Shown here one piece after another: positions 1 to 13,900 of a stretch of DNA of 64,000 nt (positions are counted from its first letter, which is position 1; each line of letters opens with the position of its first letter). Location of the stretch: positions 7,107,414-7,171,413 of the forward strand of contig NC_135222.1 of assembly GCF_052324685.1 (NCBI RefSeq), given 5' to 3'. The notes beneath the pieces were generated by a model that did not search any database, had not been told where the DNA came from, and worked only from the letters and a program-made list of their open reading frames with translations. A program made the translations under genes and the position numbers. This DNA comes from Brachyhypopomus gauderio. Lineage: Eukaryota > Chordata > Actinopteri > Gymnotiformes > Hypopomidae.

Positions 1-2262
1 GAGGATCTGGCCCGGAAGCTTAGGCCCCTGGGTGAGGAGGAGCGCGCCGTCATCCTGAACCTGAAGGAGAAGGAGTGCCAGAAAAGGGGATTCCCCTTCG
101 ATGGCAAGCTGTATGCATGGGACACGCGCTACTTCATGACCCAGGTGGAAGAGACCCAGTATGCTGTGGACCAGAACCAGCTGAAGGAGTACTTCCCAAT
201 GGAGGTGGTGACCCATGGACTCCTGGACATCTACCAGGAGCTGCTGAACCTCTCCTTCCAGCAGGTGGAGGCTGCCCCTGTGTGGCATGAAGATGTCACG
301 GTCTATTCTGTCAAGGACCGCACCCTTGGTCAAGTGGTGGGCCAGTTCTACCTGGATTTATTCCCCAGGTATGAGGATTTATTTTAACCTTTTATGAACA
401 CATTTTGCAAAGGAATTTTCAAAATTTTTTGCTAACATCCGGTTAAATGTTTTTTTTTTTTTTTTCATGATGTAGCCTGATGTCATTAATACCAATAATT
501 CTTCCTCTTGGCAGAGAGGGAAAATACGGACATGCCGCATGTTTTGGCTTGCAGCCTGGCTGTTTGCTGCCTGATGGAACCAGGCAGATGGCTGTAGCAG
601 CCATGGTGGCTAACTTCAGCAAGCCCACCGCCGATGCCCCTTCCCTGCTGCAGCACGACGAGGTGGAGACCTACTTCCACGAGTTTGGCCACGTCATGCA
701 CCAGCTCTGTGCCCAGGTCTGTAACCTAGACCCCTTGGTCTGTGTCCTAGACCCCTGGGGTCTGTAACTCTACCCTTCTTTACTAGTCCCACGACGTCCC
801 TTCTGGTGTGTTTTGCAGGCGGACTTTGCCATGTTCAGTGGAACTCACGTGGAGAGGGACTTTGTGGAGGCGCCGTCTCAGATGCTGGAGAACTGGGTGT
901 GGGAGAAGGAACCACTTCAACGCATGTCCAAACACTACAAGACTGGAAAGCCCATCCCAGAAGATCTACTGGAGAAACTCATCAAGTCCCGGCTTGCCAA
1001 CACTGGTAACAACTTTCACTTCACTTAACATGGAGTAAACTGAGTTTGTGTTGGATTGTTGGTAGGCAAGGTTTTAATTTACACAATTGATTGATTAAAT
1101 GTATAGTGTGTGTGTGCGCGCGCACAAACCAGTGAAATTGAGAACTGCTGTATTCAGAATCATGGAATCAGTCAGCTGCAAGGTACTCTGTGTTTAAGGA
1201 CCAAACTGCTCCGTGACCAAAGTTGTTGTGTAAGACTTAAACCTTGCACTGCAGGCAGCCCTTAAACAACATAGTTGGCTTGCTTGAACCTTTTGAATGG
1301 ACCTATGATAAAAAGAATTAGCTGCCTGGTTCTCTTTGTTCCATAATTTCTAGGCCTGGTGCAACTGATGAGCATCAATAGGGCCTTCAGATGGGCAGCC
1401 TGGAAAACTCCGCCCACATGGTTTAATTACTGCAGCTGGTTCATGGAATCATGAGCCATACATGTTCATCAATGGCATCACTTGTCTTTTAAATGCTGCA
1501 ATGTGTGCCAAGATAAACACACGCACTGATGCTTCCAATCTAACTTCTTTTAGATGGGATAAAATGTTGCAATTTAAATTATCTATAAAAAAAATAAAGG
1601 AGTTTTTTTTTATTTACAGATTTGCCCAAATATCAATAATTGAAACATCAACATTTATGTAGCTTTAACACGCACATGGATCCTTTCACTTAATACACAT
1701 GTCGGCAATGCTCCGGGGACCTCCTCAATAAGTATATGTACTCCCTTAAGAAAGATGACTTGACTGTGGTTTCGTCATGCACAGCATGACAAACAAGCAC
1801 ACACTCGGAGTGACTTAACGTCTCCGCTAGCCTGTTTAGATCTACATCCTGCTATAATAAAAAATTGGATTTCTCATTAAAAACAGAGGTCCTCTTGAAT
1901 TGCTCAAATGCATTGAGTAAGTATTTTTGCAGTTTTTACAGCTGACGTTACAAAAACTCCCATCCAGTAAATCAGTGTTCTTTCAGTTAGAAAACTTATT
2001 TAAAAAAAAAAAAAATTCATTAGCTAATTCAGTATCCTCAAATCGTTAAAAAGCATGGACATTGAATGGAACACATGATCAAAATGCCCGCAAGCATCTA
2101 TTGCAGGTATCACCAAATGGCGGACCGCGGTCCGGATCCGGACCCGAACGCCGTCCTGTCCGGACCCAATTACATTCCTGATTAACTGGATACGGACCCA
2201 AATGCCAAAAAAATTTTAACGGGAGACTATATTCTAAACCGGAGACGAGTGTTACGTTCGCC

Positions 2263-2306
<44 letters not shown>

Positions 2307-3660
2307 CTCAACAACTTTCGTTCGCCACCGCGGACCCGGACCTAAGGTCTGAGCTATCTGCCAAAAATGGACCGCGGAAAGATTTAATTGATTACCCCTG
2401 ATCTATTGTTTCCTTTGTAACCGTATGGTTTAGTGCTTCTGTGCTCAGCTGGTTGTACATGTGAGAATGCTTCATGTTTTCCTCAAATGTTTCCTCTCAC
2501 TGACCTGTTTCTGTATGTTGCTCAGGTCTGTTCAACCTGAGGCAGATTGTGCTGGCTAAAGTAGACCAAGCTCTCCACACCAAGACAGGACTGGACCCAG
2601 CGGAGGAGTATGCCAAGCTCTGTCAGGAGATCCTGGGAGTGCCAGCCTCCCCAGGTGAACACACGCTGCCGTTAGCCACATCTCTGCTGTGGCCCTGGGC
2701 CTTATGTCCACAATTATTTTAAGGGTTTACTGGAAATGGAACATAAGTGTAGATCAGAAAGAGGTCAGAGAAGAATGGAAAATCGCGTAAAGAAACTATG
2801 CCTAGTCTTAATCGCATATTCAGCATTGGTGTGTAGAACGTCAGCTCAGAACGCTGTGTCTTAATAGTCTTTGTCTACTAGTGGTCAATAACAGTTGCGT
2901 CAGGTGAGAGTTTTGTCCAGTGGGACACATTGTTATCAGAACGGCACCAGTGAGGTTTAGGAGAAAGTAGGAGGGTCCTGTTTGGAATACAGTCTCCCAA
3001 CACATCGATAAGATCCCTGGAGAAAAGTAGCAGGATCCTGATGGATTTGAATTTGGTACAAGCACCATGAGGCATGTGACATACATCAGGTCAGCTGACT
3101 GACTGAACCGGGCCCTGTATGCTGGACCTTATGCATGTTGTCTGTCTTTATGAACAGTGCTAACGAGAAGACTAGTTTTTTAAAAATAATAGAAATTGCA
3201 TCTGTATCGAAACCGTATTCCGAAAAGGGTGTAGAGCTAACTGGGTTGTTATTTTGGATGCAGGGACAAACATGCCGGCCACCTTTGGCCATTTGGCAGG
3301 TGGGTACGATGCCCAGTACTACGGTTATCTCTGGAGTGAGGTCTTCTCCATGGACATGTTCTATGCACGCTTCAGAAAGGAGGGCGTCATGAACCCCAAG
3401 GTCAGTACAAACTGCCATTTACAGCTGTGATTAATTTACGACGAGTGGAAGAGAAACGCTTGAGATAAATCATAACATGACTTTGCTGTGCCCTCCAGGT
3501 GGGTCTGGACTACAGGAACTGTATCTTGAAACCGGGAGGCTCAGAGGATGCGGTAGAAATGCTGAAGAAATTCCTGGGACGAGAGCCCAAGCAAGAGGCC
3601 TTCCTCTTGAGCAAAGGACTTTCAGTTGAACTGGAGCCGGGCACGCCGTGTGCTTGCTGA
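1..3660 (+). CDS. thop1: Thimet oligopeptidase, 3' part (5' end outside window)
   Basis: This is an M3-family zinc metallopeptidase that cleaves short cytosolic peptides. Six exons are visible: 1-368, 515-716, 819-1005, 2526-2654, 3264-3400 and 3499-3660. They join in frame to 394 codons plus a TGA stop, roughly the C-terminal 57% of a protein of about 690 residues. Exon 515-716 carries the HEFGH zinc/catalytic motif. The third zinc ligand is the Glu of [10 protein letters not shown] in the next exon. The Gly/Tyr substrate loop ([15 protein letters not shown]) lies in exon 3264-3400. The tail ends in TPCAC, a Cys-containing end comparable to mammalian THOP1. All introns are GT-AG. THOP1 is preferred over neurolysin because of the remembered match of the C-terminal third (for example [17 protein letters not shown]). 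The intron 1006-2525 holds a hAT element. Confidence 0.95.
2104..2400. mobile_element. Non-autonomous hAT-type MITE with 8-bp target duplication
   Basis: This 297-bp element lies in a thop1 intron. It is flanked by an exact 8-bp direct repeat, ATCTATTG, at 2096-2103 and 2401-2408. The ends are weakly inverted: CAGGTATCACCAAA on the left and CAGGGGTAATCAA on the right when read on the opposite strand. Both halves are rich in CCGCGGTCCGGA-type words. An 8-bp duplication and CAG-type termini are typical of the hAT superfamily. There is no transposase ORF. A run of about 42 C sits inside at 2264-2305. Confidence 0.85.
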
Positions 3661-5046
3661 CCAGTTACACCTGCACTAGAGTGCATTATCCATGCCTCTC
3701 TGGGGAAGATGTATCGCGCACTAGAGACTGATCACTCCGATCTGTCTTACTACCCTAAAATGTCTCTTATTCTCTCACAAGTTATCTCAGCAGTTATACT
3801 TGATCTATGGTTCAAAACATGTTCAGATGCTGTTCTCTCTCTCTCTCTCTCTCTTGAGCCATGGATAGTCGTTTTAAAAATGTAAAATTGTATTGAATCA
3901 AGTGAGCAGAAAAGAAAACATTTAGCAAAATGACCTTTTGACTGTGTACTTCGTTTTTAGCCCTAGTTGTTTGGTTACTTTTTCAAGTGAAAGAATCTCC
4001 ATAGTAAATTCACTTAATAGTCATCACTGTATGAAGTGAAATGTGAAGAGGTTAATGTGATATGAATATTCGTATACAAGTTACCAGTTGCTGGCCCACT
4101 GCGTAAATGGGAAAATGTGCTTAATCATATTCTCAATTTGAGGCAAAAATCATTCCGGCTATGCAGGTGTGTGTGTTTTGTTTTTTTATTACTATTTTTT
4201 ATAAGCTGTCAGTTCTGCCAGGTGCATTCAGGCTCTGAGCTCTTGCTATACGATGTACTTGTGGACACTTAAGTCTCCGTGTCCCTTCAGGACTGTGCAG
4301 TGAGCCATGGGAGTCTGGGGATCTGTGCTACACGTGGCCACGTTTAATTGATGCAAAGGGTATATTGCTGCACAGTGGAGTTGATGAGTGTTTTATTTTC
4401 TTTTATAATTGCTCTTGAAGGTCTAGTAATACAGCAAGTGCAGGTTATTGGATTATTGTAGCCATTCCTGGTGAAATTACAGGTTTAGACGAGTGAAGGC
4501 TTATTAAGATGCTGTGGGAAGCCATGTGCACTTTGGAAAATGTTGAGAAATGCACTCAAACCCTTTAATTAATGACATTTTACAAATGCATTTTAAATTA
4601 TCCTTGTTGTGAGAAATCACAAGGCATCTCCAACTGTTACACTTTATGCCTAAAGGCTCTTTTAACAGGCTAACCTGCTCCAGGTAATTAAGTGGAGCAA
4701 CACCTGCTAGCTCTCCCAGGGGTCCATCACTAAGGCAGGGAGAAGGTTGTAAACAAAAGTTCCTCCAGGTGTGCCTGGTCTCTGTGGATAAAGTGTTGAA
4801 GAAAATAAGAGTACAAATATGATCCGATGAGCAGTCCACCACTGTCTTTAGTCCAGGTTGTAAGCACCTTCACCACAGGAAGGTAAGTCGTGTACGCTGT
4901 GTTGCCAACACGCTCACCGATGGCAGCAGTGTGCAAATGAGGCAGCGGTGCCTAATCGAGTCCTGTGCTTCATCGTGAAGCAGTGCGGGAGATCGGAGCA
5001 GAGCGGTGACTCGCCGGCTGGAGCTGGTAGGTGGCGGGGGGCAAGC
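3661..5046 (+). other. thop1 3' UTR / nwd1 5' flank
   Basis: No coding exon is supported here. The left part is probably the thop1 3' UTR and includes a short (CT)n run near 3834-3855. The last 100-130 bases are more GC-rich and run straight into the nwd1 start, so they are probably its 5' UTR or promoter. I see no clear polyadenylation signal for thop1. Confidence 0.5.
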
Positions 5047-8000
5047 ATGGCTGTTCTGGGGATGGTGGAGGCTCTGGACGTGGGAGCACTGCGTGGACAC
5101 AACACTCACGGTCTGCAGCTCCAGTCCAGCATTGTGAGGATGTTCATCAGCTCTACGTTCTCAGGTACAGAGCCTGCAGAAGAGTCTCCCTAGTGGCTTA
5201 GGACATTTAGATTAGCTGTAGGACTTTTTAATTTGTGAACTATTTGGCTAAATATTTGGTCTTTTGTAACTATTTTAACTAATTCAGTGGAATGATCAAT
5301 GAAATTATTTTTATCTATAAAATAAAAATGTCAATAATAACAATTTTGCATATAAATATAGCCAAATGCCATGGTATAGTTTTCCTTGTTCATAGCATAC
5401 ATTACTGTAATTTCTCTTAATTGGCATCTGCCAGATTTTGCCAGTGAAAGGAATGCGTTTTGGGACAAGGCCTATTCAGATTTACAGGACTTCTGTCAGA
5501 ACCTGGGCTTGGTCCTTGAGGTTTGTACTCTTGCTATGTCGGAGATTCTCTAACTCCAAACTAGAAACCTGTGTGCAGTTAATCAGTCCTAATGGTTTTG
5601 GGTGCAGAACAGAAATTACATTTTCACAATGATAATCATGTGTTGCTACTTCAAATAAATGTACTACTTTATTTTTCTCTTTTGAGTACATCATCTTATT
5701 CACTTATTGTCTTATTGCGTCTTAAAGACGTAAATGCCATTACTTAATTTGCTGTTTTTCGTATATCTGGATTACATTTTGAACTTAATTTTGAAATTTA
5801 AATTCTCTTAGGTTGTAGATTTTAGATGGGGTTTGAGCAGTTCCACTACTTTTGATCACCTGACTACTGAGCTGTGCCTAAAGGAGATACAGCTGTGTCA
5901 TCAAGTGTCATCTGGCCCTAGTTTTATTGTAAGTGTTACTTTTCTATCAAATCAAAATGTGTTTAATGGATCATTTATAGACTGTGGCCTTTGCTGACTA
6001 GATTGGGTGTTTTCCTGTTCCATTGTTGGGCATTCACAGGCTTTAGTAGGAAGTCAGTATGGTCGTCGTCCAATCCCTCACGCCATAGCAGAGAATGAGT
6101 TTGAGCTTTTGCTCAGTAAACTTTCCAAAGACCAAGAGGGTTTGATGCTTCTTAATCAGTGGTTCATCAAAGACACCAACTCGGTACCTCCCGAATACGT
6201 CCTTCAGCCAGTCGCCGAGCATTACCCTCATTACGCCGACGCCGAGCCTGGTTCGGAGGCGCAGCACGACGCTGATGTCGTGGCGTGGACCGTAACGGAG
6301 GGTCGACTTATGCAACTGTTCTACACGGCCGCACTGGCAGCAGAGAGGGACGGGGACGTCGGTGCAGAACAGATACGCAACCTCTCCAAATCACGTGAGA
6401 GGATTTGATTTGATTGTCATAATCCGTTTAGTAAAAATGCAGATCTCACATCATGGTGTTTTTCTTTGCTTGGTTCGTCATACAGTGACGGAGTGGGAAC
6501 TGGAGAAGGGTTTTCTCGCTTCTAAGCGGGACGGCCCTTCAGCGGTTGTGGTGGTGAGGGAACTGCCTCCTCTGAAGAAGAGTGAACAACAGAAGCGCAG
6601 CAGTGCGTTCTTTGACGTCACAGCCGATGGCCTCCTGGACACCGAGGCTCAGGAGCTCTTGAACGTCCTCAAACGGCGTCTTTATGACGCCCGTGCTGGC
6701 AGCCTCGACCTCCGCTCCATAGAGCTTGGCAAGGGCGCGATGGACACGAGTCGCAAAGAGCACAGGGACTACCTGGACGACTTCTGTGACCTGATCGCGT
6801 CTCGGGTAAAGGCGAAGATTAGCCGGCAAGCTGCTCCGCCCACGGGTCCCGGGTGGCCCTGGTTTCAGCAGGAGCTCCTCCATCATGCGACGCTGAGCGA
6901 CGAGAAGTGCGCCATCTTCACCGGGCGAGATGGCCTTCTGGGCAAGCTCTGCCTCAGGATGTGGGAGTCCACAAACATCTCACACGCGCCCCTCGTGGTG
7001 TATGGACCTCCAGGGATGGGCAAGACCGCCATGCTCTGTAAGCTGGCTCGGGAGATGCGTTCCGTTCTGGAACCGCAGGCGGTGGTTGCGTGGAGATTGC
7101 TCGGCACGTCTCCGCTCAGCTCAGACGTGGACTCCGTCCTCAAAGGGGTGTGTGTCCAGGTCTGTGGCGCTTTTGGACTGGCGACCCCCTGCCCGCAGAC
7201 AGCAAATACTCACGAGAAACTGGTGAGGTTTTTCCGTGCAATGCTGCAGACCGTATCGCAACAGGGAGAAACGCTCCTTCTCATCATGGATGGTCTGGAC
7301 AACCTATCGCAGGCCAACAATTGTCATAAATTGCACTGGCTTCCCAAAGAAATCCCCCCCAATGTTCATTTGGTCGTATCTACCCTACATACAGGAATTC
7401 CTTTGGAGAGCTTGAGAGTACATGTTAACGATGATCAATATTTCTTTGAAGTGGACCCACTGACTTGCGATCAAGGGCAGAGCGTTGTGGACGCCTATAT
7501 GAACGCCGCTGGGCGGAGACTCACCTCGGAGCAGGCAGACGCCATACTGCACAGCTTCCAGCAGAGCGGTAGTCCTCTGCACCTGAGGCTATTGCTGGAC
7601 ATGGCAAAGCAGTGGTCTTCCTACACTGCTGTGTCTGACATGTGCCTTGGCAGTTCTGTACATGAAGTGATATCACAGTACCTTCAGGCACTTGAGATGA
7701 AGCATGGTAGACAGCTCGTGTGCCACGCTCTGGGTTACATCAGCTTATCAAGGTTCGGACACTGTATTGACCACATCTGCACTTGTACACCATTTCTGGG
7801 AGGAGCTAAATCTGTGCTGTGCTGGGTTTTTCTTTTTTACACGTGTACGTTTGCAGATATGGCTTGTCAGAAGCAGAACTACGGGACGTCTTGTCTTTAG
7901 ACGGTGATGTTCTGACGGAGGTTTACCAGAAGTGGCTCCCTCCAAACCCCACACTCCTGCGCATCCCCCCTCTCCTCTGGGCACGCCTCAGACATGACCT

Positions 8001-10898
8001 GGGTGGTCATCTCGCAGAGAGATGGGAACAGGGCATTTTTGTGTTGGGGTTCTCCCTCAGGTGAAATAATTTCTCTTTTTTATACTGTTATGAATCCACT
8101 GTTTTATAGTTTTACAGCAAATCTTTGATCAAGATTTCCTTGACTCCTGTTGTGCAGTGTCCCATGGGGGGTGGTGATATTCTTGCAAGCCAAACTCGAA
8201 GCTGACTCTCTAATTTTTGTTAACAGCCAGTTCACTGAGGTGGTACGAGAGAGGTATCTCTCTGTGGAGCGGAGAGTTCAAATGCACACTGTGCTCAGCG
8301 AGTACTTCTCAGGTCAGTGGAGTCAGGGCCGACCCAAACCGATACTTTTGCCTTTGCTGAAGACCCAACTGAATGCTGACAGAAAGGTATGACTGACTGA
8401 AATGGCTGCAAAATATGTATAGTGTGTTGTTGAAAACTGTGATAAACTCACAGTTTTAGGTGCCTTGTTTTCTCAAGGTGCCCTCTCAGCCCATGTGGTT
8501 CACTGAAGGAAGTGCCAATCTCAGAAAGCTGCAAGAACTGCCCTATCAGCTTGTGCATGCAGGAAAATGGGAGGAGTTGTGCCAGTCCCTGCTAGGTTAG
8601 GTTCAAAGATGAATATCAAAAGATCCCATCATAACTGCCATGGGGGATGTACTTAAAATCTGTGATTTCTCTTACAGGTAATTTGGACTGGTTGTATTGC
8701 AAGACTCTGAGCTGTGGAGTGGCCAGTGTAATCCAAGACTTGTCACTCTGTGCCAGTGTCATGGAGTCCCCTGAGATCCTCCTGATCCGAGACTGTTTCC
8801 TCCTGCTAAAGCCTACCGTAGACTTCATTGATGGGCTCATGGGTTTGTATTATTGCAGCATTATTGAAATATGTGGTGTGTTTTGTTTGTGTACACATCT
8901 TCTACATGGACATCACGTCAGTTGTATGTTGTGCAGCTGATTTCTTAATTCAAATAGTGAAATTTGGGGTGGAGATCGAATAAAATCGAATTGTTTACTG
9001 AATTCCAACATAGTAATACTAGTTTAACCATGCTGCATTAAGGATCAAAGCAGAAAGCCATTCATACATAAGCCTGACAATATTCCACATCAATAAGCTC
9101 TGAAGACACAACCAAGGCAAGGTGTGAGCTCCGCCTCCTTGTTTTGAGTCAGGTGCATTCAGAAAGGCGTTCGCGGCAGTGGTGTGGTGCACTTCCTGGC
9201 CTGCAGGTGAACTAACGTTGAGATGATCTTCTTCTTTAAAGACGCCTCCCTCCTCTTCACCGAGATCAGCAGCAGGCTTCAGCCTCTCACTCACGCGTAC
9301 CCTTCCCTGATTGGACGCCTGTACTCTCAGTGCCAGGACTGGTTGGCTTCCTGCGCAGACCCAGTGCTTGTTCCCAGGTGCAGCTTCATGCAAGCCCCTG
9401 GTGGACCTTTAAAGAACACCCTCAGTGGATTTACAAAAGGCAAGCGACTATATTAATGATCTTATTGATTCATTTAGAGCTATTGGAAGGACCCATTTGC
9501 TTAAGCATGATTGTTATCTGACTAATTTCTGTATTTGGGGTGACCAATTCTGTTTGTTAATTCTAAGTGTAGCTAAACAGCACAAAGTTCCTGCTGTTGA
9601 TGGTCTGTTCTATTTGCCTTGTTCATAGGAGTCACTGCTGTAGGTCTTTGCCCCAAGAGAGAGTTACTGGTAGCGGGTTCAGAGGATGGACTGTTGATTG
9701 CATGGGACTTAAAGCATCTCGAGGTGCTTCATGTATTTGTAGGACACACAGGTTAGCAAAGACTAATGTTTGTTTCAGGGTTTTTTTTGTTGTTCTTTGC
9801 AAATGGGCATGGAGGCGTGTGGTATTTACATATTCTCGCCTTCTAGGGGCGGTGCAGTCTGTGAAGCTGATAGACGGTGATGATCACTGCTTGTCTACTG
9901 GACTCGATGGCTCTCTTAGAAAATGGAGTTTGCTAAGCGGCAAACAGCTGTACTGCATTCAGGACGCAGTTGTAGTTAAAGCCCGGCCTGCTGAGCAAAT
10001 CCATGTGCTGGAGTCCAGATCTGTGGTGCTGTCCAACACACAGGGAAGAGTACGCACACTTCCCGTTCTTTGTTTCTTTTGTTTCTATTTTGAATTTCAT
10101 AGTTACTGCTATTCAGAACATGGACTACAAGTGTTATTGTATGTTTGTAGGTAAAAAAAAACGTGATGCATATCTAGGTCATCTGTGTATTCATCCTTCC
10201 TTCTAAACTACTGTACATGTGCAGATCAAAGCCTGGCATTTAGACACCGGTGAGATGCTTTATGAAGTGGATGGGGAAGGAGGTTGTTGGATCGTCGGTG
10301 TGTTGGGGGAGGACATGGCAGTCATGTCCCCCGATGGCCAGTTCTGGCTCCAGGACGGTTGCACTGGCCTGCAGAAATCCCACACGCTGCTCAGCTCTGC
10401 TGACAGTTTCACTCTAACCGTTGTCCTCACGCTTGCAAGGCATGGAAAGCTCCTCATGGCGTCTCGCCAGTGTTCTCTGATCTTGGTAATGGTTCCTGTC
10501 TGATCTTGGTATAACATATTAAGTCCTAACGTATTAACTTCTTCCTGCTCTGCTTCAAAGTGACTTTCACTTTGGCCTTTGTCACCAGGTTGCGGCCATG
10601 GGCAAGATGGCCGAGACTGAGCTTCCTGCTCCGGCTTCATTCATGTGTGCCTCTGATGATGAGAACACGCTCTTTGCAGGTCTTTTTCTGTTCTTCTCTT
10701 TAGCTGAATGTTCATATACATTTCCTTAATCTTCATCATTCACACCATTAAAGGGAGGGAAGGAGGGAAGGAGGGAAGGAGGGAGGGAAGGAGGGAAGGA
10801 GGGAAGGAGGGAAGGAGGGAAGGAGGGAAGGAGGGAAGGAGGGAGGGAGGGAGGGAGAGAGGGAGAGAGGGAGAGAGGGAGAGAGGGAGAGAGGGAGA

Positions 10899-10939
<41 letters not shown>

Positions 10940-13900
10940 CGCGCGAGCATGCACTGATGAACATGCCGTGTTTGCTGTTCGTATCCACTGATTCCTCGGG
11001 TCAAGGCTGTGGAAGAACGCTGGTTGTTTTCAGTGTGAGGACAACATCTCTACACAGGACCCAAGACCTACTGCATGACGCTGCAGTCCTATCAGCCTTT
11101 TCCTACAGTCGTGGAAATAAAGTCATCACAGGTTCTCGGGACCAAATCATACGGGTCAGTTTCACTGGAACAGAAACTTAAAATCCTCTTTAAATGAATA
11201 CCAACCAGTGTTGCGAATAACGTAGTTAAAAGTAACGGCATTAGGTAACGGCATCATTTTGTTAGTAACGGGATAATATAATTAATTACTTTTCCTGTCG
11301 TTACAACGCCGTTGACGTTGCTGGTCATTAAAAGCGATGCATTACTATATATTGATATACTAACAGTAATCCGAGCGACTGCTGCCCAGGCTAGTGAGGA
11401 GTAACAGATCTCGATAGGTCACAGTTCTTGGTGTAACACCTGTTTAACTTAACAAGTCAGTAAGCAATTGGCTAAGGCAGCGTTATGGTAGCCAATCAGA
11501 GTCAGTGTTTTTTACACGTGCGCCGAAGCACACCAGTGACACACCAAACGGAGAAGAGGCAGAAATGGCGAGTCAGGAGCAAGCCGAAGAAAAATTTGCA
11601 TTTTCAAGGTGGCGATATAAACATTATTTAAGAAAATACTAGAAGTTCCTGAATGTCTACCAGACTGGGTATTTGATTTATTTAATTAAGAATAGAGATT
11701 TTATTGTTAAGTTTGCTTCTGTTGTGAACAAACCAGTTGAATCGGGTTGAGAAAATTTAATTTTATTTGATAGATGTAAATGCACTTTATATAGTGTAAT
11801 CCTGCACTGGTCTGTTGATGTGCAATAAATATCAAGTTAAACAACTTTCTGATCTACTCATTTCAACTGACTGTGAAAACTGCTTTTCAAAAAATCCTTA
11901 CTCATTGCCATATAACTTTTTTTAAACTGTAATGCAAATAGTTACTTTCCCTGGTAACGAGGTACTTTTATTATAGAGTAATTTAGTTACTAACTCAGTT
12001 ACTTTTTTGAACAAGTAGTGAGTAACTATAACTAATGACTTTTTTAAAGTAACGTTCCCAACACTGATACCAACCAATCATTTTAGTTTGTTTTCACAGG
12101 GAGTCTAAACTGAAAACCATAGCAAGATAACCTAGTGACATGGTTCACTGGACTATTACATTGTAATGCACAAGGAACAGAACTGATGGCTGTATGCTGA
12201 TATTCAATGTTGTCTGTCAATCGAAGGTTTGGGGTTTAATCACTGGACAGCTGCTGGATTCCATCAGCGGAATGGGGTCTCCTGTCACCTTCGTGTCTGT
12301 GCATGATGGCACCATCATCTCTGCATCCAGCAGCTCCCCCCGCCTCAAACTCTGGCAGCTAGCCTACGATCCCAACCACAGACGCCAGGCCTGTATTCCT
12401 GCCAACTGCTCGAGAGTGGTCATATCCAAAGATGGCAACACCATACATCTGGTTAGAGAAGATGACGGAACAAAGGTGTTCAACTGGAGCTCCACTGAAG
12501 GCGAGTCACCGTGCTGTGAACGTTTGTAGGAATTTGAATGTAAAACAAGTGGCTCTTTCCTTGTAGTTGTGTTAAGATCTTGGAGTTTTCTTGGAGTGGT
12601 GTGAATGTAAAAATGTGGGTTCCTCAGAGAGTACACAGTGTCACTGTGTAACAGGTGTGAGTGTAAATATGTGACTTCCTCAGAGAATACATGACATCTC
12701 TGTGTAACGGGTCTGACCGTAAACCTCTACGTCTTGCTCAGGTCTATCCCGTGAATCCATGGCGGTGTCCTCTGAGGTCTGCTGTCTGGAACTGGCTCAG
12801 CAAAAGCAGCTGCTCTTCTGCGGTTTGCGCACAGGCACCGTCCTCATCTACCCCTTAGCCTTTCCCGAGGAAACCCTGTGCCTCCCCCCTCCAGAGAGCC
12901 TGCCCGCCGTGCGGAGCATGGCCATCAGCCCCCGTGAAGACCGAGTGGCTGTGGCCCATGAGGACGTGGTGCACCTGTTCGAGGTCACGGCCAGAGACAG
13001 CTTCCCCTGCGTGGAAGGCCCTTTCCACAGCTACTCGCTCACCCTTCTGCACTCGCCCGTGTCCGCCATGGCACTTTTGCACGACTGCCGCCTGCTCTAC
13101 GGCACCCTCGGCGGGGAGGTGGCTGTCTACGACTTCAAAAGCGCCAAAGCAGCTGAGGTCGACCGCCATGGGGATGCTATTACCTGCGTCGCGCTGAGCA
13201 ACTGGGACACGCACGCTCTGATTGGTTCTCAGGACTGTGTCCAGAAACTTTGGAGTTTGAATCCCTTGTTGCTGGATCATACTATGGAGTACAAGGTAGT
13301 GAATTTTTTAAATGAGTCATTTCAATTAAATTCTGAATATTAATTAATACATTAAATATCTATATAATGCTAAATGCTAAAACAATTGCTTTCCTGTGGT
13401 ATTTGATTAAGCACAGGAGATTTGGTCCCGTAACTCCACTTGAATTCACATGCATGTGCCCTGTGCTCACTCTTTGATCTTCTCCTTGTCCAGGGCTTCT
13501 ACTTTGAGGGGGTCCTGTGTGCAGCCTTTTCTGTAAATGATAAGCATGTGTTCACTGGATCTCGGGACAAAACCATCAAAGTGTGGGATGTTACTACAGG
13601 TTAGTAGTTCTGATAGGATTCATTGCTCTGAACTGAATGACTTAGCAAATTTGTTTTATTAGATGCACCAACGACATGCCTGAACTTTGATTCATTTTCA
13701 TTTAAAATTCAAATGAATGCCCCAGCTTTAATTCTTGCTGTGACTCAGTACCACAATTACATTTACATTACACAAATGAAATTAGTTGCCCCTCTTGTCC
13801 TCTGCACATAGCCTCTGTGTACCGCCATGCATGTTTTAATACACTCACAATTTTTTTTTCTTGTTGCAATTGCAGGGTCTTTATTATATATACAGTATGT

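Noticed and set aside
10708-11181. ORFs of up to 157 codons over the purine tract
   Set aside because: Low-complexity microsatellite translation. The only real coding part is the nwd1 exon at 11006-11154.
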